Assembly: GCA_002333425.1 (NCBI GenBank)
Contig: DDBL01000126.1
Span: 1 to 16,707 of the forward strand
Source: Leptospiraceae bacterium UBA2033
Lineage (GTDB): Bacteria > Spirochaetota > Leptospiria > Leptospirales > Leptospiraceae
DNA length: 16,707 nucleotides
Direction: 5' to 3'
The notes below the pieces were generated by a model. That model searched no databases. It was not told where the DNA came from and was given only the letters and a program-made list of their open reading frames with translations. Shown in pieces: positions 1 to 8,241 of the stretch (its first letter is position 1; every line of letters begins with the position of its first letter). The position numbers were made by a program, and so were the translations under genes.

Positions 1-212
1 AGAAAGAAGATTCAGCTCTTTTTTTTAATCTCATAGTCAGGACTTTTGAAAGACCTTGTCGATTTCTTCGGACGTTTGTATATGTATGAATTTCTTTTTA
101 ATTCTCGTTTTAATGTATCAATGCTGATTTCTTTTCCAAATTCTTTTTCTATCCTCGCAACAATTTCTTTTCATTGACTCAAATCTTCATTTGATAGTTT
201 GAATAGTTTCAT
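1..212 (-). pseudogene. IS630-type transposase relic, N-terminal part
   Basis: Reading leftwards from an ATG at 212-210, the frame gives a peptide starting MKLFKLSNEDLSQ, then a TGA at 173-171, then EKEFGKEISIDTLKRELKRN and YKRPKKS. This resembles, from memory, the helix-turn-helix DNA-binding N-terminus of IS630-family transposases, which often carry a KRELKK..Y.YKRP motif followed by a catalytic DDE domain. The TGA falls where related proteins tend to have Trp after the SQ. A second stop at 14-12 follows an eight-T run (19-26 on the plus strand); losing one base there would continue the frame as KKRAESSF, so a frameshift is likely. The DDE domain is outside the window or lost. Family assignment is by recalled motif only; inactivity is directly visible from the stops. 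Confidence 0.5.
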
Positions 213-287
213 AAATTATATTTCTTACATCCACATTCAAACTTTAACAATTTATTTGCATGACTACTTAATGCGGAGGAAATTTGA

Positions 288-613
288 ATGAAAGTAGAAG
301 TTAAACCAATCCGAACTTATAGTAAGATTTATGGCTTGAATTTTTCTTAGAATTCCGTAATCATGGAACTATGAAACTCGAAGCGCGAAAAATGGAATTA
401 ATTGAGGTATCTTTTGACGAGTGGAATTCACAGTTTAAAACTTCTAAGTTTGGTCTAAATAAAAAAATTCCTGGGTTTGATTTAACTCTTTTGGAATTTA
501 GGAAAAAAATATTCAATGCAGAAACCAATGGAAATACTATCGGTTTTGAACAATTTAAGAAGGAATTAAATCAGCGGCATAACCAAATTACCCCATGTGC
601 ATCTTATTTATAG
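288..613 (+). pseudogene. small unknown gene, probably frameshifted
   Basis: A strong Shine-Dalgarno (GGAGG at 275-279) precedes an ATG at 288 that encodes only 20 residues (MKVEVKPIRTYSKIYGLNFS) before a TAG at 348-350. Another frame, open from just after 325, overlaps it and runs to a stop at 611-613; it reads DLWLEFFLEFRNHGT and then continues from an ATG at 371 (MKLEARKMELIEV). Joining the two near 326-332 by a one-base correction gives a continuous protein of about 108 residues with the good start signal. Taken alone, the 371 ATG has only a GGAA placed too close to serve as a ribosome site. I do not recognise the family. The 3' end overlaps the next gene by 19 bases. The alternative is that 371-613 is an intact 80-residue gene. 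Confidence 0.4.
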
Positions 614-1374
614 CAATCAACCAACACAAAGAGTTTCCGCTCATTATCCTCGCGAACCGAGATGAGTTCCAAGAACGACCAACAACTGCTGCCCACTTCT
701 GGAAAGAATATCCAGATTTACTCGCAGGTCGGGATGAGAAAGAAGGTGGAACTTGGCTTGGTGTAACACGCAAGGGAAAAATTTCTGCTTTAACGAATTA
801 CAGGGATATACCGCTACACAAAGAAGGAAGACTTTCGCGTGGGCATTTAGTGAGAGATTATTTAATTTCAGAAAAAAGTTCTAAAGAATATTTAGATTTT
901 CTAATTCGAGAGAGAGGAAATTACAATCCCTACAATATTCTAATCGGAAACAAAGAAGAACTTTTTGTGTACAATAATATTAGCAATGAAACGAACAAAC
1001 TCGAAGATGGGTTTCATGGGCTAAGCAATGCTTACCTCAACTCTCCCTGGCCTAAACTGAACCGAGGAGTTGAAGCAATGAAAAATTATATTTTAAATAA
1101 TGAGATCAATCACGACGAATTGTTTTCTATCATGAAAGATGAAACAAAAGCACCGGATGAATTACTTCCCGATACAGGAGTTGGATTAGAAAAAGAAAGA
1201 TTTCTTTCCTCTATATTTCTCAAGTCACCGGTTTACGGAACTCGCTCGACTGCAATTTTACTTTTTGATCGGCATAATGCTGTTAGCTTCTACGAAAAAT
1301 CTTATAGTCCGAATGGGGATACAGTAGGAGAATTTCAAAGTGAATTTAATCTTGTCGGAGAAAAAAAATACTGA
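595..1374 (+). CDS. NRDE (TANGO2-like) family protein
   Basis: This 259-residue protein begins Met-Cys, as NRDE/TANGO2 proteins do, so Cys2 could become N-terminal after Met removal; the fold resembles N-terminal-nucleophile hydrolases. Visible family motifs are ANRDE at 20-24, RP at 28-29, AGRDEKEGGTWLG at 44-56, LTNYRD at 66-71, HGLSN near 142, and YGTRST near 213. Length is typical. The biochemical role is not settled; eukaryotic TANGO2 has been tied to haem/lipid handling and Golgi organisation, which should not be transferred to bacteria without evidence. The Met-Cys pair fixes the start although the Shine-Dalgarno is weak. The start lies within the tail of the preceding broken gene. A candidate terminator follows at 1382-1403. 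Confidence 0.88.
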   Translation: MCILFIAINQHKEFPLIILANRDEFQERPTTAAHFWKEYPDLLAGRDEKEGGTWLGVTRKGKISALTNYRDIPLHKEGRLSRGHLVRDYLISEKSSKEYLDFLIRERGNYNPYNILIGNKEELFVYNNISNETNKLEDGFHGLSNAYLNSPWPKLNRGVEAMKNYILNNEINHDELFSIMKDETKAPDELLPDTGVGLEKERFLSSIFLKSPVYGTRSTAILLFDRHNAVSFYEKSYSPNGDTVGEFQSEFNLVGEKKY

Positions 1375-1381
1375 AGGCGTG

Positions 1382-1403
1382 AACACATTTCCAGTGTTTT
1401 TTT
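1382..1403 (+). terminator. weak intrinsic terminator candidate
   Basis: AACAC (1382-1386) pairs with GTGTT (1394-1398) across a seven-base loop, and the second arm merges into a seven-T run (1397-1403). It begins eight bases after the NRDE gene stop. The stem is short with only two G-C pairs, so termination strength is doubtful. Confidence 0.4.
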
Positions 1404-1459
1404 CCGAATAACCATTTTTTCGTTTGATAAAAAACTCTATTTTCTTTAGGCTTCCTGCC

Positions 1460-3607
1460 ATGCGCTTCTTGCTATGGCTACTTCTTGGATTTCTAATGTC
1501 TTGCAATGCTGAGACTAAACCAAAAGTCATCTCGGGGATACTCGATTTAAGAAACTATGATTTGATTTCATCAGAAACATTAATTCTTGAGGGACAATGG
1601 GAATTTTACTGGGAGAAAATTTTATTTCCAGATGATTTTGCAGAGTCGATTGATCTAGAGAAAAGGGAAAGAGGGGAATCGTCATTACCCTTTTACACGA
1701 AAGTTCCTTCCGATTGGAAAGGTATAAACTGGTTTGGAAAAAAACTTCCCGGTCATGGATATGCAACTTATCGGATGAAAATATTGCTTTCGGAAGTTCC
1801 AAGTGAAATGCTTGCACTCCATATTAAAGATCAGGCACATGCTTACAATATGTATATAAACGGCAAATTAGTAGTATCCTCTGGAAAAGTTGGAAAAAAT
1901 TTTGAAACAACAGAGCCTGATATGCGTTTAGTGATTTATGAGTTTACACCAGATAAGCCGGAAATAGAGCTAATATTTCATGTTTCTAATTTTCATCATA
2001 GATTAGGTGGACTACGCTATGCTATTCGATTTGGAACAGAACAAAAAATTAACTTAGAGCGAGAGAAAAAATTTATTTTTGATGCCTTTCTTTTCGGCGG
2101 ATTTTTTATAATTGCACTTTATCATTTTGCGATTTTTATATTTAGGCGAAAGAATAAAGCCCCGCTCTTTTTTGCTATTTTTTGTATTTCGTTACTAGCC
2201 TTTTCCATGATGATAGGAGAGCGGTTTCTGTATTATTACTTTCCAAGTATTTTGAGTTGGGAATTTGCCTATCGCATCGAATTTTTCTTTCTTTGTTTAA
2301 CGATTTTGAGTTTTATATTCTTTTTTAAAACATTATATCCCATTGAGAAGAAACTTTTAAATTATCTCTTTCAGTTTCTATTAGTTCCAATTCCAGTAGG
2401 CTTTATACTTTTAACTTTTTTTACTAAACCAGTTATATTTACAGAATTGTTAATTGCATTAGATGCTACAATTGTAATAGGCGGGCTATTAATCATTACC
2501 CAGTTAATCATCTCAATCACGAAAGAGAAAGAAGGAAGTATATTTTTCGCAATCGGATTCTTAACTCTATTCACTTGTGCTGTTTTGGATATGTTTTCGG
2601 CAAGATCGATCATTTCTTTTCCTAGGCTTATTAAATTTGGATTAACTAGTATGCTTTTTTTGCAGGCGATACTTCTTGCAAAAATCTTTACGGGCGATTT
2701 TTTGAAATCGGAAATTCTTTCTGTATCTTTGTCTGAAACCAATCGCGCCTACAGTCGATTTATCCCTACTGAGTTTTTGAATCTGCTAGATAAAAAGTCT
2801 ATACTTGATATTAACTTAGGAGATCATATTCAAAAAGAGATGACGATTCTTTTTTCCGACATACGCTCATTTACCTCTCTATCAGAAAAAATGACACCAA
2901 CGGAAAATTTTAAGTTTCTAAATACTTACTTAAATCGAATTGCACCAATTATAAAGAAAAATAATGGATTTATAGATAAATACATTGGGGATGCGATTAT
3001 GGGATTATTTCCTAACAATGCAGATGACGCGTTGTTAGCCTCGATTGAAATGCAAAAAGAAATTCATAAATATAATCAAGTTAGAAAAAAGCTGGGAAGT
3101 ATTCCGATAAAAGTTGGAATTGGATTACATACTGGAAGTTTGATATTAGGCACAATCGGACATGACGAAAGAATGGAAGGGACTGTGATTTCGGATGCAG
3201 TAAACCTTGCTTCTCGATTAGAAGGGTTAACCAAACATTATGGGAGCAATATTTTAATCAGTGAAAATACATTTACCAGTTTAAATGATGCGAGGAAATT
3301 CAATTTTCGTTTGTTGGATAACGTCCTTGTGAAAGGAAAAGAGGACAGTATCTTTGTAATAGAAATTCTAGATGGACTTCCAGAAGACTTACTCGAAAAA
3401 TTTATGATTACGAAAAATGATTTTGAAACAGGAAATCTTCTTTATAAACAAAAAGCATTTGAGGCTAGTATTGATTTTTTCAAAAAAGTTTTAGAGATAA
3501 ATCCACTCGATACGGCAACTGCGTTTTACCTCAAACGAGCACAGTACTACAACGTCCATGGTGCACCACCGGATTGGGAAGGAGGAGAAGTATTTTTAGA
3601 TAAATGA
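1460..3607 (+). CDS. lipoprotein-like 7TMR-DISM receptor with adenylate cyclase domain
   Basis: Predicted class III nucleotide cyclase fused to a membrane sensor, 715 residues. I start at ATG 1460 rather than TTG 1424, because it places a signal peptide with a lipobox-like LMSC (Cys about 15) at the N-terminus. An extracytoplasmic domain follows to about 200 (EGQWEFYWEKIL, ATYRMKILL, INGKLVVSSGKVG), typical of 7TMR-DISM sensors, then about seven hydrophobic segments (about 205-410). The cyclase domain spans about 455-630: metal-binding Asp in FSDIRSF (about 464) and in IGDAIM (about 510), Lys in DKYIGD and Thr in GTVISD matching ATP-selective residues, and Asn/Arg in NLASR. ATP cyclisation to cAMP is therefore likely but inferred. 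A TPR-like helical pair occupies about 655-694. The sensed ligand is unknown. It ends in TGA. Confidence 0.87.
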   Translation: MRFLLWLLLGFLMSCNAETKPKVISGILDLRNYDLISSETLILEGQWEFYWEKILFPDDFAESIDLEKRERGESSLPFYTKVPSDWKGINWFGKKLPGHGYATYRMKILLSEVPSEMLALHIKDQAHAYNMYINGKLVVSSGKVGKNFETTEPDMRLVIYEFTPDKPEIELIFHVSNFHHRLGGLRYAIRFGTEQKINLEREKKFIFDAFLFGGFFIIALYHFAIFIFRRKNKAPLFFAIFCISLLAFSMMIGERFLYYYFPSILSWEFAYRIEFFFLCLTILSFIFFFKTLYPIEKKLLNYLFQFLLVPIPVGFILLTFFTKPVIFTELLIALDATIVIGGLLIITQLIISITKEKEGSIFFAIGFLTLFTCAVLDMFSARSIISFPRLIKFGLTSMLFLQAILLAKIFTGDFLKSEILSVSLSETNRAYSRFIPTEFLNLLDKKSILDINLGDHIQKEMTILFSDIRSFTSLSEKMTPTENFKFLNTYLNRIAPIIKKNNGFIDKYIGDAIMGLFPNNADDALLASIEMQKEIHKYNQVRKKLGSIPIKVGIGLHTGSLILGTIGHDERMEGTVISDAVNLASRLEGLTKHYGSNILISENTFTSLNDARKFNFRLLDNVLVKGKEDSIFVIEILDGLPEDLLEKFMITKNDFETGNLLYKQKAFEASIDFFKKVLEINPLDTATAFYLKRAQYYNVHGAPPDWEGGEVFLDK

Positions 3608-3644
3608 GAATTGACTGAAATCGCTCCAGTGTAATTTTAAGTGA

Positions 3645-4673
3645 ATGCAAAGTTTACTCGACAAAGCCTATTCTACTTTAGTAAACCGAGATTTGTTTTT
3701 TACAAAAGGTTGGGGGGAAATGACGGCTTTAGAGTATATTCTATCCACCGAACCAAGTAAACTTCACCTTCGTCCAGTGTGAGAGATTTCCATTCACTGG
3801 GAATCTGGAATTTCCGAGAAAGGTCTTACCATTCGGAATGGATATTTTGAATCTCCCTTTTTATTTGAATACACGAAGGGAAAAGAAAAAGTAGTAGTGG
3901 AACTCCCAGAAGAGGCTAAACGTGCATATCTGCAATTCATTCTTCCTAAACAAGTTCATGCTGAAACACCAATCGTGATTCATTTTGCGGCAACTGGGGA
4001 TCAAGGATTTTCCAGAAGACGGCTAACAATGGCTATCCCACTTGCCAAAATCGGAATTGGCTCCCTATTATTAGAAAATCCATTCTATGGAAGAAGAAAA
4101 CCAAAAGACCAAAAGGGTGTAATGATCCAGAGGTTTACAGAGTTTTTGCGCATGTCTCGTGCTGCAACCGATGAAGGAGTTGCACTTTTACGGTATTTAA
4201 AAAGCAGAGGGCATAGCACACTTGGAGTTACAGGAATTAGCATGGGAGGATACGTTGCCTTAACCTCCGCCGCTCGCTCTGAATTAGAAGTAGCGGTTTC
4301 TGCTTGTATACCTAGTCATTCAGGCTCTCCTGTTTACACAGATGGACTGATAAGTAAAATCTGCGATTGGTCTACTTTACAAAAAGAGTTAGGCGAAAGA
4401 GGGGATGCCAAAAAGTTTATGCGAGATATTTTAGATTGTTCGGATATTCGCGTATTTCCAAAACCCAAACGTCCCGATGCAGTTGTGATTGTGGGTGCAA
4501 GAAAGGATGCGTATATTCCTAATTATTCGACAGAAATTATCAAAGAGCATTGGCAAGAGGCGAGTCTACGGTGGGTGGAGCATGGGCATGTGGGATCTTT
4601 TTTATTTTGTGGAAAAGATTTTAGGCGTGCTGTTGTGGATTCGTTTGATTTGCTTGCACAAAACAAAGGATAG
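3645..4673 (+). pseudogene. ABHD18-like alpha/beta hydrolase with in-frame stop
   Basis: One frame runs from ATG 3645 to TAG 4671-4673 with a single interruption, TGA at 3780-3782. The part before it contains LFFTKGWGEM and the part after it NGYFESPF, both matching the N-terminus of ABHD18 (DUF2048) as I recall it, so the two parts belong to one gene. Downstream, IHFAATGD, RRRLTMA and LLLENPFYGRRKPK continue the match. The triad is visible: Ser in GISMGGY, Asp in GARKDAYIP, His in HGHVGSF. Substrate is unknown. A GTG at 3897 opens a 258-residue frame retaining the triad, but it lacks a clear ribosome site and about 85 N-terminal residues. A single point mutation (for example TGG or CGA to TGA) or a sequencing error would explain the stop. 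The downstream gene starts 3 bases later. Confidence 0.75.
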
Positions 4674-4676
4674 GAA

Positions 4677-5126
4677 ATGAAAACATATTTAGAAAAAATA
4701 CGAAGTGTGGTTAACTTTTCGTTAGCCATTAAAATATGTCTTGTGCTATTTGGAATCTTTTCCGTATTTCATTTTGCGGTTATCGTAGGAATTGTTGTTT
4801 TTGATATTGTGCCGCTAGAATATTTATGGGGAGGCAGGATGCAGACTAAGGATGAGTTACTCTTATTCGAAATTCTATCTTTAGTAATCCAGGTGTTATG
4901 TTATTGGGTCGTGGTATTAAAAAGAAAACATATCAAAATGGGGCAACATAATCTAGTTGTGGAATCTGTAATATGGATTCTTTGCATTGTATTTTTCTTG
5001 AACACGATTGGCAACTTGGTTGCAAAAACTTGGCTGGAAACATTACTCGGCACACCGATAACAGCGATTTTATTTGTTTTATTGTTCCGAATTGGTATCG
5101 AGAAAAAATCGAATTTTGCTGAATAA
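4677..5126 (+). CDS. four-helix membrane protein, unknown function
   Basis: This 149-residue protein is not recognised. Four hydrophobic segments are visible at about 16-42, 61-81, 93-115 and 122-140, joined by short charged loops (RMQTKDE, KRKHIKMGQ), and it ends in a charged tail. This suggests an inner-membrane protein with no extended soluble domain. The start is well supported: AAAGGATAGGA lies just upstream and includes the stop codon of the preceding hydrolase gene, with three bases between the TAG and this ATG, so translation is probably coupled. If the upstream hydrolase is dead, expression of this gene could suffer from polar effects. No catalytic motif is visible. Confidence 0.7.
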   Translation: MKTYLEKIRSVVNFSLAIKICLVLFGIFSVFHFAVIVGIVVFDIVPLEYLWGGRMQTKDELLLFEILSLVIQVLCYWVVVLKRKHIKMGQHNLVVESVIWILCIVFFLNTIGNLVAKTWLETLLGTPITAILFVLLFRIGIEKKSNFAE

Positions 5127-5221
5127 TTCCTATTGCCAGAAATAAGAAGTTTTGGAAAGTTAGGCAAGGATAAGGCTTTAATTAACGTGAATTTGGTGTA
5201 ACGGAAGATTGCTCACTGTCA

Positions 5222-5244
5222 CCCCCGAAATTTTTTATCGGGGG
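5222..5244. repeat. hairpin 1 of repeat copy 1
   Basis: A seven-base-pair stem, CCCCCGA with TCGGGGG, encloses a nine-base A/T loop. There is no T-tract after it on either strand, so it is unlikely to be a standalone intrinsic terminator. It is the counterpart of the hairpin at 16259-16281. Confidence 0.85.
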
Positions 5245-5280
5245 TCTCAAGTAATATAAAATCCTGCCTAGAACTACAGA

Positions 5281-5303
5281 TTCCCAACTGAAAATTTTGG
5301 GAA
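5281..5303. repeat. hairpin 2 of repeat copy 1
   Basis: A seven-base-pair stem, TTCCCAA with TTGGGAA, encloses the nine-base loop CTGAAAATT. It is the counterpart of the hairpin at 16200-16222 and a diverged inverted version of hairpin 1 of the same element. Confidence 0.85.
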
Positions 5304-5357
5304 TGACAAATTCAAAATCCTTATGGTAAACTCACGTTATCGGTTACTAGAGGAAAT

Positions 5358-6599
5358 ATGAAACTAGAACTTTTACTTAAACAAATTCGATTGAGAAATT
5401 GCGCTTTTGCAATTGCAATTATTACGATAAACTTCTTCTTTACAAACGAGCCACTCAAAGCAGAGGCTCCACTGAGAGATGTAGTGGTGGTGGGAAATAA
5501 TTGGGAGGGAACTGCGGATATTTTTGATCCCGTTACATTTAAGGTTATCAAACGACTCAATATCGTGCCTGATTACGAAGAAAGAGTGGCGGAAGCGACT
5601 TCTACTCTCAAAGGGAAAATATTCTTTAGCCTCATAAAAAATGTAATCGGAGAAGGAAACGTTCAGATGGTAGATGATATGTTTACTTCTAATGACGGCA
5701 AACTCTTATTTGTCTCTCGTCCTAGTTTTGCAGATGTAATAGCGATGGATGTAAACAATGGAAAAATAATTTGGCGCACAAAAGTAGAAGGAAATAGAGC
5801 AGACCATTCGGCAATTTCGCCTGACGGTAAAACATTCTTAGTCTCTGCTTCCACAGCCAAAAAAGTTCATGCAATCGACACGGAAACAGGAAAAATTCGA
5901 GCTGAGTTTGAATCAGGCGACCAACCACACGAAAGTAATTACTCCAGAGATGGAAAACGAATCTTCCATGCAAGTATCGGAAAAGTATACGTTCCGTTTA
6001 TCTCTAGCTTCTTAGATTGGATCAAAGGCAAACGGTATTTTCAAATCGTAGATGCAGAGACCATGAAAGTTTTAAAACGAGTAGATATGAAGGAAAAACT
6101 AATAGAATTTGGCAGACCTTGGATTGATTCAGCAGTGCGACCAATGGCGATTGCTCCCGATGAGCGTTATGCGTATTTGCAGATTTCTTTCTTTCATGGA
6201 TTCTTTGAATATGATATGGAGTTGGATAAAATTACCCGTGTAGCTGAGCTTCCTATTCCGGATAACATTAGACAACTCAACTTTAGCGGATACCAACTAA
6301 ATTCCGCTCATCATGGAATCGCGATTAATTCAGAAGGAACCAAACTTTGCGTCGCAGGAACCATGTCCGCCTATGCGGCGATTGTGAATAGAAGTGATTT
6401 TAAATACAAAATTATTCCTGTTGGTCCAAAGCCTTATTGGTCAACCGAAAGTGCAGATGGGAAGAATTGCTATGTATCAGTAAGCGAAGAAGACAGAGTA
6501 GCCGTAATTTCCTTTGCTGAAGAAAAAGAGATTGCAAGTGTTAAAGTAGGACGTCATCCGCAACGTGTTCGAAATGGAAAAATGCGTTTAGAAAACTAA
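5358..6599 (+). CDS. secreted YVTN/WD40-like beta-propeller protein
   Basis: This 413-residue protein has an N-terminal signal peptide: a basic stretch to about 13, hydrophobic core about 15-28, and likely signal peptidase I site after AEA at 35-37. The mature part is a repeating beta-propeller of YVTN/YncE type. Blades are visible as D.ET.K or D..NGK strand signatures followed by SPDGK-like turns: DPVTFKVIKRL, SNDGKLLFVSR, DVNNGKIIW, SPDGKTFLVSAS, DTETGKIRAEF, SRDGKRIFHAS, DAETMKVLKRV, APDERYAYLQIS, NSEGTKLCVAGT and SADGKNCYVSVS. It is probably periplasmic or cell-surface, as a binding or scaffold protein; no enzymatic residues stand out. AGGAAAT just before the ATG serves as the ribosome site at short spacing. 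The upstream leader contains the MITE-like repeat, which may supply or disturb its control. Confidence 0.82.
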   Translation: MKLELLLKQIRLRNCAFAIAIITINFFFTNEPLKAEAPLRDVVVVGNNWEGTADIFDPVTFKVIKRLNIVPDYEERVAEATSTLKGKIFFSLIKNVIGEGNVQMVDDMFTSNDGKLLFVSRPSFADVIAMDVNNGKIIWRTKVEGNRADHSAISPDGKTFLVSASTAKKVHAIDTETGKIRAEFESGDQPHESNYSRDGKRIFHASIGKVYVPFISSFLDWIKGKRYFQIVDAETMKVLKRVDMKEKLIEFGRPWIDSAVRPMAIAPDERYAYLQISFFHGFFEYDMELDKITRVAELPIPDNIRQLNFSGYQLNSAHHGIAINSEGTKLCVAGTMSAYAAIVNRSDFKYKIIPVGPKPYWSTESADGKNCYVSVSEEDRVAVISFAEEKEIASVKVGRHPQRVRNGKMRLEN

Positions 6600-6606
6600 T
6601 GATTTT

Positions 6607-6630
6607 AAGAAATGGCATATAACATTTCTT
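6607..6630. terminator. A/T hairpin between convergent genes
   Basis: AAGAAATG (6607-6614) pairs perfectly with CATTTCTT (6623-6630) around an eight-base loop, between the stop of the propeller gene and overlapping the stop of the convergent carboxylase gene. A symmetric hairpin between convergent genes suggests a two-way terminator, but the stem has only two G-C pairs and no clear U-tract. Confidence 0.3.
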
Positions 6631-8239
6631 ACATTCTATAAATTCCATACTTAGGCTCAGGTGTATCTTGTTTAGCCGCAACTGCAAGGGCAAGACCTAG
6701 TGCGTGTCGTGTTTCTTTTGGATCTAGAATTCCATCATCCCAGAGACGAGCAGAGCTGTACACACAAGAAGAACGGTTTTCGTAGTCTTCTAAGATTGGA
6801 CGTTTGAATTCGGCTTGCTCTTCTGGTGACATGGATTTGCCTTCTTTTGCTAACTGGTCAAGTTTTACGGTTAATAGCACATTAGCCGCTTGTTCCCCGC
6901 CCATCACAGAGATTTTTGCGTTAGGCCACATCCATAATAGCCTAGGACCAAATGCCCTTCCGCACATTCCGTAATTTCCTGCTCCATAAGAGCCGCCTAT
7001 GATGACTGTGAATTTAGGAACTACGGATGTAGAAACTGCGTTTACCATTTTGGCACCATCACGCGCGATTCCTGCGTTTTCGTATTTTTTTCCAACCATG
7101 AATCCGGTTATGTTTTGTAAAAATAAAAGAGGAATTTTACGAGCGTTGCAGAGTTCTATAAAGTGAGTTGCTTTAAGAGCACTTTCCGAGAATAATACAC
7201 CGTTATTTGCAATAATTCCAACCGGATAACCGTAAATAGTCGCAAATCCTGTGACAATGGTTGTGGCATAAAGTTTTTTAAATTCCTGAAATTCAGAACC
7301 GTCTACTAGCCTTGCTATGATTTCTTTTACTTCATAACTTTTTCTTGTGTCACGTTGTATGATTCCGTAAATCTCTTCCGAAGGATAAAGTGGTTCTTTG
7401 TATGTGATTGTGTTTGAATTGTTCTTCGGAGTAAGGTTTAATGTTTTTACAATGGAGCGGGTAATTTCGATTGCATGAAAATCATCTTCCGCATAATGGT
7501 CAGTTACCCCTGAAGTTCTACAATGTACGTCTGCACCACCTAGTTCTTCTGGAGTTACTATTTCACCAGTTGCAGCTTTCACTAATGGAGGACCACCTAG
7601 AAAAATAGTTCCGTTTCCTTTTACTATGATAGATTCATCGCACATAGCAGGAATATAAGCTCCGCCAGCAGTGCAACTACCCATCACCACTGCAATTTGT
7701 GCAATTCCTTTGGCTGACATTTGGGCTTGATTGAAAAAGATTTTCCCAAAATGGTCTTTGTCTGGAAATACTTCATCTTGTTTGGGAAGAAACGCTCCAC
7801 CTGAGTCAACGAGGTATATACACGTTAGCCGATTCTCCATTGCAATTTCTTGAGCACGAATATGTTTTTTGACGGTTAATGGGTAGTAGGTTCCGCCTTT
7901 CACAGTTGCATCGTTGGCAACAATCATACAATCAACGCCGTTAATTCTTCCTATTCCTGTAACAATACCTGCGGATGGAACATGATCGGGGTAAACGGCT
8001 TCAGCCGCAAGGTTTGCTATTTCTAAGAAGGAAGTTTCTTTATCAATTAGATTTTGAATTCTTTCTCGCGCCGTTAGTTTTCCGCGCTCTTTATGTTTGG
8101 CGATGGTTTTCTCTCCGCCACCAAGTTTTATTTTATTGATTAGGTTTTTAATTTGAGACGTTTTGGATTCTAAATCTTTATAATTTTCTTTGAATTCGTT
8201 TGAACTTGTATCAATTTTGGATTCTAAAACTTCTGACAT
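6629..8239 (-). CDS. 3-methylcrotonyl-CoA-type carboxylase beta (carboxyltransferase) subunit
   Basis: This 536-residue carboxyltransferase has the normal length for the beta subunit of biotin-dependent acyl-CoA carboxylases, which moves carboxyl from carboxybiotin to an acyl-CoA. Motifs match methylcrotonyl-CoA carboxylase beta more than propionyl- or acetyl-CoA carboxylase: SGGAFLPKQDEVFPD (146-160), NQAQMSAKGI (170-179), MGSCTAGGAYIPAM (186-199), FLGGPPLVKAATGE (213-226), GGADVHCRTSGVTDHYA (234-250), and a C-terminal GAGNYGMCGRAFGPR. That points to leucine/isovalerate breakdown, though substrate is inferred. The partner biotin-carboxylase/carrier alpha subunit is not in the window. The ribosome site GAAGG overlaps the end of the GlmU-like gene, two bases away, so it is the last gene of the glm operon. 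Confidence 0.9.
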   Translation of the reverse strand: MSEVLESKIDTSSNEFKENYKDLESKTSQIKNLINKIKLGGGEKTIAKHKERGKLTARERIQNLIDKETSFLEIANLAAEAVYPDHVPSAGIVTGIGRINGVDCMIVANDATVKGGTYYPLTVKKHIRAQEIAMENRLTCIYLVDSGGAFLPKQDEVFPDKDHFGKIFFNQAQMSAKGIAQIAVVMGSCTAGGAYIPAMCDESIIVKGNGTIFLGGPPLVKAATGEIVTPEELGGADVHCRTSGVTDHYAEDDFHAIEITRSIVKTLNLTPKNNSNTITYKEPLYPSEEIYGIIQRDTRKSYEVKEIIARLVDGSEFQEFKKLYATTIVTGFATIYGYPVGIIANNGVLFSESALKATHFIELCNARKIPLLFLQNITGFMVGKKYENAGIARDGAKMVNAVSTSVVPKFTVIIGGSYGAGNYGMCGRAFGPRLLWMWPNAKISVMGGEQAANVLLTVKLDQLAKEGKSMSPEEQAEFKRPILEDYENRSSCVYSSARLWDDGILDPKETRHALGLALAVAAKQDTPEPKYGIYRM

Positions 8240-8241
8240 CT

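Larger units (their letters stand above)
5186..5336 (+). mobile_element. MITE-like palindromic repeat, copy 1
   Basis: A 151-bp non-coding element. Terminal inverted repeats are CGTGAATTTGGTGTAA (5186-5201) and the complement of TTATGGTAAACTCACG (5321-5336); the outer CGTGARTTT matches and the inner part has diverged. Inside are an inverted TGTCA/TGACA pair (5217-5221, 5304-5308) and two hairpins: CCCCCGA/TCGGGGG (5222-5228, 5238-5244) and TTCCCAA/TTGGGAA (5281-5287, 5297-5303). It aligns along its length with the reverse complement of 16146-16317 but is 21 bases shorter near its right end. No target duplication is evident, so this copy is probably older. It ends 21 bases before the ATG of the next gene. 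No transposase is seen in the window for it. Confidence 0.8.

Noticed and set aside
3780..3782. TGA in the hydrolase gene read as Trp or selenocysteine
   Set aside because: TGA ends the NRDE gene (1372-1374) and the cyclase gene (3605-3607), and TGG is used for Trp throughout, so the code is standard. No selenocysteine-type hairpin was seen after the codon.
5222..5244. G/C hairpin as an intrinsic terminator
   Set aside because: There is no T-tract on either side. It is part of the repeat element and is present with the same stem in the second copy.
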